From Sulfodiicoccus acidiphilus (lineage in GTDB: Archaea; Thermoproteota; Thermoprotei_A; Sulfolobales; Sulfolobaceae): DNA of 64,000 bases. Positions 57,371-64,000 of the stretch are shown in pieces; position 1 is the stretch's first letter, and each line of letters opens with the position of its first letter. The stretch is from contig NZ_AP018553.1 of the NCBI RefSeq assembly GCF_003967175.1, forward strand, positions 868,001 through 932,000, read 5' to 3'. The position numbers were made by a program, and so were the translations under genes. The notes beneath the pieces are model-generated. The model worked only from the letters and a program-made list of their open reading frames with translations. It was not told the origin of the DNA and made no database searches.

Positions 57371-58584
57371 GTTGGGGTCTTCCTCAGAAATGCCGCGACG
57401 CAAGGATCGTCCCCCTTGGACACCCACTTAAAGCTTAGATCGAAGTCGAATTTGAAGGTGAGGCATCCCTTCACAACGTCCTCCATGACTCCTGTTCTCC
57501 TCTTGATGGAAAGTAACCTCCCATCCTCACCTATCCACACTTGGTCGTTGGATGCTATGAAGGAGGATACGTCGTCTCGCATATAGAAAGGTGGTCCCTG
57601 ATGTAGCTTAAAACGTCCGATCTCCTTAGACTCAACTTGAACAAGTAGTTTCAACCCCTCGCAGGCCCCTACATCGATCACTCTGAATCCCGCTTCTCCC
57701 AAAGATCTCCTAACTTTAGTCAGCACACTATTAACCTGTCCCCAAAGTACTTCCTCAGCAACATATTCCCGAGGTTTAACTTCTACCACCAAAACATCAC
57801 CAACCGCTGGGACGTCTGAGACAGTTGGGGGATAGAAGAAACGAAGTGAAGGAGAAGTTAGGTAATATCTGGCTGCTAGCGAAAACTCCGCCAACCTCTT
57901 GATCGAAACAGCCGCTGCAACGTTCCTGTGAGGATCTATGGGATCTGGAACAACTAAGGGTTCTGGAAAATTCCTTATAGGCTCGCCCAGAACCACCTTG
58001 GGGCCCCAGGAAGAGGCGGCGCTCAGAACTCCTTTGAAGTCCCTGAGGTGATAGATCAGTAGTTCCGCTAGATATCCCGAGAAGCCCTTGACTCGCTGTT
58101 CAGCACCGTAGACACCTATCCCCTTCATAAAAGCCTTGAGTAGTCTAACCTGATCCTTCATTTCAGGAGTGAAGTTACCTCTCACAAACACGGTGTGGAA
58201 TCGAGTCCTGTCTACGGGAGTCACAGGCTTGGACCCCTCTTCTACAGCTACCGCTGGCACTACGTCAATCCAGATTCCATCCACTAGTACCTTTAGGTAG
58301 GGATGATCGGCGTACTCAATTTGCCAAGGCAGGTCACTTAACTTAGCCTTAATGAGAGACAGGGCCTGACTTCGAATCCACTCTAAGCTAGTTGTAGACG
58401 GAAAGAATACGAAGACGTCTACATCTGAAGCTCCAGAAAGCCAAGTGTCCTTAGCGAACGAGCCATGCACTTCGGGGTTAAATCCTTCTAATCTCTGGAC
58501 AACTTTTCTAATTGCGTCATTGATCTTGACATATTCTTGCGGAGAGGGTTTAATCTTGCTTAGAACTTCATCCTCGACGTTCAG
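57358..58584 (-). CDS. cca: CCA-adding enzyme (class I archaeal tRNA nucleotidyltransferase), unusual start
   Basis: About 408 residues. Catalytic head: HGSFAKDTWLSGASDVDVF with the two metal-binding Asp, then WIDVVPAVAVEEG with the third. RNA-binding neck and tail domains follow, with a GCLTFKFDFDL-type tail. It adds CCA to tRNA 3' ends, needed here since neither tRNA gene encodes CCA. The frame extends upstream of the first GTG at 58470 through the family's N-terminal helix (VEDEVLSKIKPSPQEYVKI), back to CTG at 58584, which overlaps the thpR stop as CTGA. So CTG may be the start. Confidence 0.9.
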   Translation of the reverse strand: MNVEDEVLSKIKPSPQEYVKINDAIRKVVQRLEGFNPEVHGSFAKDTWLSGASDVDVFVFFPSTTSLEWIRSQALSLIKAKLSDLPWQIEYADHPYLKVLVDGIWIDVVPAVAVEEGSKPVTPVDRTRFHTVFVRGNFTPEMKDQVRLLKAFMKGIGVYGAEQRVKGFSGYLAELLIYHLRDFKGVLSAASSWGPKVVLGEPIRNFPEPLVVPDPIDPHRNVAAAVSIKRLAEFSLAARYYLTSPSLRFFYPPTVSDVPAVGDVLVVEVKPREYVAEEVLWGQVNSVLTKVRRSLGEAGFRVIDVGACEGLKLLVQVESKEIGRFKLHQGPPFYMRDDVSSFIASNDQVWIGEDGRLLSIKRRTGVMEDVVKGCLTFKFDFDLSFKWVSKGDDPCVAAFLRKTPTWLH

Positions 58585-59117
58585 GCTCCCCTCACCTCTA
58601 TTAAGCTGTCGTATATGGGTCCTTTCGGGGTTAGAATACTCCTCATGAGGTGAAAACTTTCAAGTTTAACTTTCCCGAAACTGGTAGAGCCATATATGTC
58701 TATAAGCTCTATAAGTTCCTTTGGTGGCCTACTCTTCACTCTACCAAGCGTAACGTGAGGCGAGAACTCCTTTTTGTCGTAATGGACGCGCAGTTCCCTT
58801 AGCAGGCCTTCTTGCTTTAACCTGAGCTCCCTTACCGGATCCAAATTTCCCGCTAGCCCCACCCAAACCACTCTTGCTGAGAAGGGTGAGGGAAAGACGC
58901 CCAGCCCCTTTAGTTCCACTTCAACCGACTTGAATTTCATAGACGATAGACCCTCCTTAAGTAGAGGTACAACACTTTCTGGAACCTCTCCTAGGAACAA
59001 CAAGGTGACGTGGAGAGATTCTTTATCCACCGGTTTAATGCCAGGAATTTGCTCGATTTCCCTCAGAATCGAGATCAGAGGTTCTCCAGGTATTCTTAAG
59101 GCTGTGAACAGTCTCAA
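58581..59117 (-). CDS. thpR: RNA 2',3'-cyclic phosphodiesterase (2H family, ThpR/LigT)
   Basis: 178 residues with the two catalytic histidine motifs HVTLLFLGEV and HVTLGRVKS, and an N-terminal RLFTALRIPG. Hydrolyses 2',3'-cyclic phosphate RNA ends; in archaea it may process tRNA splicing products. TTG start at 59117. It is coupled to cca, so the pair likely handles tRNA ends. Divergent from the UPF0200 kinase gene. Confidence 0.9.
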   Translation of the reverse strand: MRLFTALRIPGEPLISILREIEQIPGIKPVDKESLHVTLLFLGEVPESVVPLLKEGLSSMKFKSVEVELKGLGVFPSPFSARVVWVGLAGNLDPVRELRLKQEGLLRELRVHYDKKEFSPHVTLGRVKSRPPKELIELIDIYGSTSFGKVKLESFHLMRSILTPKGPIYDSLIEVRGA

Positions 59118-59156
59118 TTCGAATCACTTTATATAACGTTTGTTCTAGCCTCTTGA

Positions 59157-59719
59157 GTGTCCTCAAAAAAAATCGTTTGTGTGACTGGGATGCCTGGGGC
59201 CGGGAAGAGCGTCGTATCTGAGGTCTTTCGAAATAAGGGCTGGAAGATAGTTGTTATGAGTGAACAGTTGAAGAGGAGGTACGTAAAAGAAGGGCTTCCT
59301 GGAGAGTCGTTTGAGAAGTTTGCCTCAAGGATGAGGGAGAAGTATGGACGAGACATAGTTGCTAGACTATGCCTCGAGGAAGTTAGGGAAGAGGACAAGT
59401 TAATAGTTATGGAGGGAGTGAGAAATTGGGAAGAAGTGGAGCTTTTTAAAAGAGTAGGAGAGACGCTGATATTAGCAGTCCACGCCCCCCAAAGCTTAGG
59501 AAGGAGAGGTTACTGTCTAGGATGAGGGACTCAGAGGAGAGCTCGGTGGAGGCGATAGAGAGGAGGGACAGAGAGAACCTGAAGTTGGGAATTGGAGAGG
59601 TAATTGCGTTGGCAGACTTCATGTTAGTTAACGACGGTGAGCTAGACCTTTTTAAAAGGAAGACGGAGGAGTTAGTTAAGAAGATCCTTGACCAAGGTGA
59701 GTGTGGAGACCGAGGTTAG
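59157..59719 (+). CDS. UPF0200-type P-loop kinase-like protein, interrupted by an apparent frameshift
   Basis: A predicted dephospho-CoA-kinase/adenylate-kinase-like nucleotide kinase. Walker A VTGMPGAGKSVVSEVF and an LIVMEGVRN strand lie in the first frame, which ends HAPQSLGRRG. One extra C in the run at 59485-59490 gives HAPPKLRKERLLSRMRD and continues into ERRDRENLKLGIGEVIALAD, for about 187 residues. GTG start 26 bases after TTTATATAAC. The downstream UPF0201 gene overlaps its 3' end, the usual archaeal pairing. The exact substrate is not established. Confidence 0.8.
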
Positions 59720-60116
59720 ACCCTCTGAGGTCCGGGATAAGGTCCTGAAGGCCGTGAGTAACTTCTTCGATCATGAGGAACTAAGAGAAGAGACTAAAGG
59801 CCTTGGAGTAAGTCTCATAGCGGAGGCTTCCTCTCTCAGATCCCTAATTAAATTGCACTCTGCCCTTAGACAGCAGCGCATACTAGACGCCGCTAGGAAA
59901 CATATGCTAAATGGTAGGACGGCTAACACTGTCAGCTTCATGCTCCACAAACAGGCTGCAGCCGTGGGAAAACTCAGCTTCGTCGACGTAGAAAGTGAGT
60001 CACCCTGCGGTCCAATAAGGGTATTCATCTTGCACGATAATCCTACTGGTGTAATAGAGTGGCTAGCACCTAAAACCTCTAGAGGTGTACCAATAAGGGA
60101 GATCCCTATGCCCTAA
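59697..60116 (+). CDS. UPF0201-like RNA-binding-fold protein
   Basis: About 139 residues from GTG 59697 (a TTG at 59688 is also possible). Conserved order: VETEVRPSEVRDKVLKAVSN, QQRILDAARKHMLNGRTANT, FMLHKQAAAVGKLSFVD, CGPIRVFI. It is related to a small archaeal family with a ribosomal L5-like fold; its activity is unknown. It overlaps the UPF0200 gene by 23 nt and is convergent with the tRNase Z gene, overlapping by 11 nt. Confidence 0.8.
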   Translation: MSVETEVRPSEVRDKVLKAVSNFFDHEELREETKGLGVSLIAEASSLRSLIKLHSALRQQRILDAARKHMLNGRTANTVSFMLHKQAAAVGKLSFVDVESESPCGPIRVFILHDNPTGVIEWLAPKTSRGVPIREIPMP

Positions 60117-60981
60117 CGTCGTAGAAGGAGACGTCTTCGGCTAAGAAACAGTGTGGAAAGAACCTTCTAGCGTCCTGGACTAGAGGGGAAGCGTCTCTAT
60201 AGCGAGCGCTTATGTGGAACAGAGCCAATGCTTTGACATGCGATTTTGAGGCTGTCGTGGCTGCGTCTCTGGCCAAAGAGTGTCCGAAGGAGTGTGCCTC
60301 CTTTTCGTCTAAAAAGGTGGAATCATGAATGAGGAGATCGGCCTCCTCTGCGGCTCTAATCACTTGTTCACAGGGCATCGTGTCACCAGTGTATACTACC
60401 TTCACGCCCCTCCGCGTAGTGAGGTAAGTCTCGGGATCCAATTTCACACCTTTCACCTCAACCGATTTTCCCTCTTTGAGGAGGCGGAACACCCTCCAAT
60501 CCTTTACACCAGTTTCCCTCAGACGTTCGACGTTTAGGTTTACGCGATCTTTTTCCTTAACTACGTAGCCTAAGGAGTCTATTGTGTGGCAAGAGGGAAA
60601 TGAAGATATGCTCATTCCTCCAACCTCCAAGCTATCGACGAATTCCAGTGGAAAAGGAGGATTAAACCTTGTCCACTTAAAGGACTCCGTCAGGAATTCC
60701 CTAAGACCTCTGGGCCCCCCAACATAGAGTTTCTTCTCCCTACCCAAGAGTCCCATGCTCTCTATCAGGCCTGGCAGTCCTAGAACATGGTCTCCGTGCA
60801 TATGAGTTACGAATACCGCATCCAACGATGTCAACCCTAAGCCATACTTCATCAATCTCCACTGAGTTCCCTCTCCACAATCAAAGAGGACAGACCAACC
60901 TTCCCTTTTAACGAGAATTGCAGGCAGTCCCCTGAACGACGGAGAGCCTCCTCCACTTCCAACGAAGTAGACCCTTATCAT
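60106..60981 (-). CDS. rnz: tRNase Z
   Basis: 291 residues of the beta-lactamase fold. Zinc motif THMHGDHVLGLPGL, N-terminal GSGGGSPSFRGLPA, TGDTMPCEQVI with the bridging Asp, and a late HISARY. The flexible exosite arm is shortened and Cys/His-poor relative to some homologs (LTESFKWTRFNPPFP region). It cuts pre-tRNA 3' trailers before CCA addition. It overlaps the Trm-G10 gene by 4 nt, forming a tRNA maturation pair. Confidence 0.93.
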   Translation of the reverse strand: MIRVYFVGSGGGSPSFRGLPAILVKREGWSVLFDCGEGTQWRLMKYGLGLTSLDAVFVTHMHGDHVLGLPGLIESMGLLGREKKLYVGGPRGLREFLTESFKWTRFNPPFPLEFVDSLEVGGMSISSFPSCHTIDSLGYVVKEKDRVNLNVERLRETGVKDWRVFRLLKEGKSVEVKGVKLDPETYLTTRRGVKVVYTGDTMPCEQVIRAAEEADLLIHDSTFLDEKEAHSFGHSLARDAATTASKSHVKALALFHISARYRDASPLVQDARRFFPHCFLAEDVSFYDVRA

Positions 60982-61901
60982 TTCTTCTCCACCACATAAA
61001 TAGCCCGGGATAGGCTTCTATGGGAATAAACGTAATGTATCCTTCTAGGGGTTAAACCCGTTGAGACTAGATCGTCGGTCCAATCGAACTTAGAGTCGGT
61101 CGAGAAGGACAGGAATCCTCCTTTCTTCAAGACCTCCGAAGCTGACAGGAAAAACTGTTGATAGAGTAAGCGCAGCTCTGTGCCCCACACTTTGGTCGAC
61201 CTCCCGTAGGGAGGATCCGTTGCTATAGCTTCGACATGGACCAATGGGATCTGAGTAGCAGAACCGTTGAGCAGGAGACACTGGTAGTCCAGCGCCTCGA
61301 GGTTAGCCCTAGCTTTAATTAGCATATTTCTCTCAGCATCAATTCCGACACATCGAAAGCCTCTCCATGCAGCCTCGATTAGCAATGAGCCTGTACCCGC
61401 GAAGGGATCGAGGACCGTCCGTTTAGGTCTAGAGAGGTTAACTAGGGCCCTCGCCAGCTCCGGATTCATTATTCCAGACTGCACGAACGGCCTCCTGAGA
61501 TGAGAGGCGAGGCTCTTGGTGTCTCTACTGGAGCTCCTCAAGCCCACCAGAAAGAGACCATCACTTACAATTAGGTCTGCCGGCCTACAACGACGGGAAA
61601 GCGACAAAGACCTACTGAGTCTCGAGACCTCACTCAACTCGTCTCTCCTAGACCCCATCACGACGTCTAAGTCCAAGGAGACACAAATCCCCCTCAGAGA
61701 CGAGAGTGCCTCATCAAGATCTGAGGAAATCTTCAGTAAGAGTCCTGAGGACTTGAGAAAGGACGCCTTAGAGGCTACTGTGGGATCACCTTCGTATAGC
61801 GCAACTGCATTAAAATGGTGCAGAGGAGGGGATCCGTTCAAGGCTTCTAGTTCATCTAGCGCTAGAAACTGGTTGTCAGCCCTTAGTCTGGCGTAGTTCA
61901 T
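60978..61901 (-). CDS. tRNA (guanine-10-N2) methyltransferase (Trm-G10/Trm11 type)
   Basis: 307 residues: an N-terminal ferredoxin-like plus THUMP region (about 1-140, where VRLVGL-type signals are weak), then the Rossmann methyltransferase with TVLDPFAGTGSLLIEAAWRG, VGIDAERNMLIKARANL and the N-methyltransferase motif ATDPPYGRSTKV. Makes m2G or m2,2G at position 10. It overlaps both rnz and prs by 4 nt. Confidence 0.9.
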   Translation of the reverse strand: MNYARLRADNQFLALDELEALNGSPPLHHFNAVALYEGDPTVASKASFLKSSGLLLKISSDLDEALSSLRGICVSLDLDVVMGSRRDELSEVSRLSRSLSLSRRCRPADLIVSDGLFLVGLRSSSRDTKSLASHLRRPFVQSGIMNPELARALVNLSRPKRTVLDPFAGTGSLLIEAAWRGFRCVGIDAERNMLIKARANLEALDYQCLLLNGSATQIPLVHVEAIATDPPYGRSTKVWGTELRLLYQQFFLSASEVLKKGGFLSFSTDSKFDWTDDLVSTGLTPRRIHYVYSHRSLSRAIYVVEKK

Positions 61902-62764
61902 AATCTCTTCGCTATCTCCTCCGATAAATCAACAACATTTATTCCGCTCACTGGAACCGTGTTTGTGCCTACCAGTCTGGATATCCCGCTCTCCTGCATC
62001 CTCTTTATGGAAGCTTGATCTGAGAGGAAGTGTATAGCAACAGCGGTAATACTTCTAGCGCCACCCCGAGTGGCCGCGGATGCCACCTTGGTCATTGTGG
62101 AACCTGTACTCACTATGTCGTCTATCAATATCACGTCCTTACCATGAACTTCCTTAGGTACCTCACCTATCTTCACTTCTCCAGTGTCTCTGTTCCTTTC
62201 CTTCTCCACATGGGCAAAAGAAGCGTTCAGTAGAGAAGCCAGTCTCCTAGCCCTGTCCAAAGCTCCTCTGTCTGGTGCCAAAACAAACGGGTGAGTTAAA
62301 TCGCCCTTAAGACGATAGGCAATGGCTGGAGTGGGATCCACTATTCTCACATCTCCCCTGAAGTAATTCAGGGCTTCAGGCTTGTGGGGCTCCACCACTA
62401 CAAGAGCATCGGCTCCGCTCCTCCATATTAAGTTGAGGATGGTCTTGGAACTTAGAGCTTCCCCTTCCTTGAAACGTCTGTCTTGCCTAGAGTAGGCGAG
62501 GTAGGGCACGACTGCCGTTACCTTGCTTGCCTTGAGGTCCTTCAGTGCTTCCAGCATGAGACAGAGCTCTACGATGTGTTTGTCCTGAGGATTGTAAGTG
62601 GATTGTACCACAATCACCTCCTCGCCCTCGACCGCCCTAGGGATCCTTATGTAGGATTCTCCGTCAGGAAAAACCTTGTGGTCGACTTTGACGAGCTCTA
62701 CCGACAGGTTCCTAGCTATTCCATCGTCCAATCCGTTAGCCGCTGGTCCTCCTAGGACTATCAT
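61898..62764 (-). CDS. prs: Ribose-phosphate pyrophosphokinase
   Basis: 288 residues from ATG 62764 (MIVLGGPAANGLDDGIA); earlier codons would precede the predicted transcript start. It has KVFPDGESYIRIP, the ATP site YSRQDRRFKEGEALSS, and the PRPP loop VILIDDIVSTGSTM. Makes PRPP for purine, pyrimidine, NAD and, via MptG, pterin synthesis. Length matches the class III archaeal enzyme. It shares a symmetric TATA with the divergent GPN GTPase gene. Confidence 0.95.
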   Translation of the reverse strand: MIVLGGPAANGLDDGIARNLSVELVKVDHKVFPDGESYIRIPRAVEGEEVIVVQSTYNPQDKHIVELCLMLEALKDLKASKVTAVVPYLAYSRQDRRFKEGEALSSKTILNLIWRSGADALVVVEPHKPEALNYFRGDVRIVDPTPAIAYRLKGDLTHPFVLAPDRGALDRARRLASLLNASFAHVEKERNRDTGEVKIGEVPKEVHGKDVILIDDIVSTGSTMTKVASAATRGGARSITAVAIHFLSDQASIKRMQESGISRLVGTNTVPVSGINVVDLSEEIAKRL

Positions 62765-62785
62765 GGAGCAACTCTGCGGGCTCAC

Positions 62786-62795
62786 AATTTAAAAC
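62786..62795. promoter_or_regulatory. Shared palindromic TATA between prs and the GPN GTPase gene
   Basis: CAATTTAAAAC centred at about 62790. Start codons at 62764 (minus) and 62817 (plus) lie 26 bp to either side, so both messages can be leaderless from one element. Confidence 0.55.
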
Positions 62796-62816
62796 TCTGG
62801 GGGTCCTGTCCTCCTA

Positions 62817-63586
62817 TTGGGGATGTATTTCATTTTCGTGACAGGCACGGCCGGATCTGGTAAGACAACACTCACCGCCTCCCTAATTGATTTCCTGACT
62901 CAGGCAGGGATGGATGTGGCTGCGGCTAACCTAGATCCCGCTGTGGAGAGGTTACCTTATGTCCCTGACTTCGATGTGAGACAGTATGTAGATGCTGGCG
63001 AGATAATGAGAAAGTACGGGCTTGGTCCAAACTCCTCTCTCGTCGCCGCGACGGATATGGCGCTAACAAAAGCGACTGAGATAAGGGAAGAGATGGATAA
63101 GTTGAGGGCCAACTACGTAATAGTGGATACCCCAGGACAAATAGAGTTGTTCGCCTACAGGAATTCAGGAAGGATGTTACTAACACTCCTGTCAGAGGAC
63201 TCTAAGAGCGTAAATCTGTTCCTTTTGGACTCCTTTTTGACAAAGGAACCTAGAAGTTATCTGTCCTTATTGTTGCTGTCCAGCTCAGTGAAATTCAGGC
63301 TTAACCTCCCACAAGTTAACTTACTGTCCAAAGTGGATCTCCTCACTCCCCAAGAGTTGGAGAAAATTACGGCGTGGAGCGAAGGAGAAGAACTAATAGA
63401 CGCACTAGGAATAGTAGATGACAACTCCTACGAACTGGCCTCTTCAGTGATCCAGTATGCTTCCTCCCCTCCCACGCCTGTCTCTGCCATAGAAGGAAAG
63501 GGACTAGGGAAGTTTACGCTCAAGTTCAGAGAATTCTCGCAGGCGGAGAGGACTACTACACCGAGGAACCTAACCCCAATCTATAA
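62817..63586 (+). CDS. GPN-loop GTPase, interrupted by an apparent frameshift
   Basis: Homodimeric archaeal GTPase related to eukaryotic Gpn1-3. G1 FVTGTAGSGKTTLTASL, GPN loop as YGLGPNSSLVAA, G3 VDTPGQIELFAYRNS, and G4 LLSKVD. TTG 62817 fits the shared TATA; ATG 62823 is an alternative. The first frame loses the family tail after GKGLGKFTL. One extra G at 63507-63509 gives GLGEVYAQVQRILAGGEDYY and a stop at 63584-63586, for about 256 residues. It is followed by a PCNA gene 26 bases later. Role in archaea is not settled. Confidence 0.87.
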
Positions 63587-63612
63587 TATCCTGCTGACGA
63601 GGTTCTACACGA

Positions 63613-64000
63613 ATGAAAGCAAAGGTAGTAGATGCCCCGGCCTTCAGGAGAATAATCGAGGGTGTAGCTGAGTTCTTAGACGATGTGACTTTCGTAGTGG
63701 ATAAAGAGGGCATGAGGCTAAGGGGTGTAGATGGCTCTAGAGTGGCTCTCCTGGACGTCGAGTTGCGTCCAGGGTTCTTTCAGGAATATGAAGTAAGTGA
63801 AAAAGAGGCAATTGTAACCTTCAAATCAGAGGAAGTTACGGCCATCCTAAGAAGGGTGGGAAAGGAGGACCTGCTGTCCGTAATTTCTAACGATAAATCA
63901 GTCAAGCTAGAGTTGGAAGGAGAGTTCTTCAGAATGTACGAGCTGCCCTCTACTACAGCGAGAGTGGATAAGGGGCCAACTATAAATATACAATATCCCT
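63613..64000 (+). CDS. PCNA sliding-clamp subunit, 3' end outside window
   Basis: 129 residues are visible: MKAKVVDAPAFRRIIEGVAE, VVDKEGMRLRGVDGSRVALL, VTFKSEEVTAILRRVGKEDL, then FFRMYELPSTTARVD. These match the first PCNA domain and the start of the interdomain loop. Sulfolobales have three PCNA subunits forming a heterotrimer; which one this is cannot be told here. The frame is open to the edge. It loads through the RFC proteins encoded at 49-51 kb. Confidence 0.9.
   Translation, partial: MKAKVVDAPAFRRIIEGVAEFLDDVTFVVDKEGMRLRGVDGSRVALLDVELRPGFFQEYEVSEKEAIVTFKSEEVTAILRRVGKEDLLSVISNDKSVKLELEGEFFRMYELPSTTARVDKGPTINIQYP

Noticed and set aside
58581-58600. Missing G at the thpR/cca junction, as in the other split genes
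   Set aside because: Adding a G would fuse thpR and cca into one protein and remove the normal thpR stop, so the pattern does not apply; an unusual CTG start fits better.

Overview
The window is a stretch of crenarchaeal chromosome, almost certainly from the order Sulfolobales. Supporting this are an unlinked 16S-23S operon with no spacer tRNA and no 5S, an ESCRT-III (CdvB-type) gene beside cdc48, the order cdc6-2 / gins23 / mcm, archaeal-type RFC, PCNA, Spt5, aIF6 and L39e/L31e/LX genes, many leaderless starts about 26 bp from a TATA box, and small tRNA introns. Base composition is near 50% GC, which is high for the order. The genus cannot be fixed by eye.

Layout. 1-4.4 kb: a partial winged-helix gene, cdc48, a CdvB paralog, a two-helix membrane protein with an AK6/Fap7-type kinase, and a divergent coiled-coil gene. 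4.8-9.5 kb: 23S and 16S rRNA on the minus strand, with both processing stems and the promoter visible. 9.7-15.5 kb: cobalamin adenosyltransferase, an ornithine cyclodeaminase-like enzyme, XerA, a radical SAM enzyme, a gamma-type carbonic anhydrase, an RNA m5C methyltransferase and an MptG-like pterin enzyme. 15.5-23.5 kb: thioredoxin, an ABC ATPase, glnA, an HTH/substrate-binding fusion regulator, folE, pepQ and moaA, bracketed by two inverted ~300-bp non-autonomous IS200/IS605-like elements. 23.5-29 kb: a cysteine-synthase/TusA/DsrE operon, a molybdopterin oxidoreductase, a DUF711-like gene, an AbrB-PhoU protein and pncB. 29-36 kb: a long translation/secretion run (S19e, PDCD5, L39e, L31e, aIF6, LX, prefoldin alpha, FtsY, SecE, Spt5, L11, L1, L10, L12). 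36-43.5 kb: alaS, an M50 protease, an MMPL transporter, psmB and a tRNA-Glu. 44-51.8 kb: a replication island (mcm, gins23, cdc6-2, rfcL, rfcS) with a THUMP protein and moaC. 52-64 kb: carS, a LysE exporter, a tRNA-Pro, a molybdate/tungstate-type transporter, cca, thpR, tRNase Z, Trm-G10, prs, a GPN GTPase and the start of a PCNA gene.

The most striking cross-window observation is that ten genes, several of them essential (cdc48, glnA, alaS, mcm, cdc6-2 and others), are split by an apparent frameshift. In every case adding one base inside a G or C homopolymer restores a full-length family member. Systematic homopolymer undercalling in the assembly is the simplest explanation, but it is testable and affects annotation of the whole genome. 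Other points worth attention are the paired IS200/605-derived elements, one of which supplies the stop codon of the cysteine-synthase gene; four divergent gene pairs arranged symmetrically around a single palindromic TATA box; a 112-nt exactly repeated segment shared by the L10 and L12 genes; a cysteine-free DsrE homolog; and a tRNA-Glu carrying a tiny intron in the D arm. No CRISPR array, provirus or clearly new defence system was seen.
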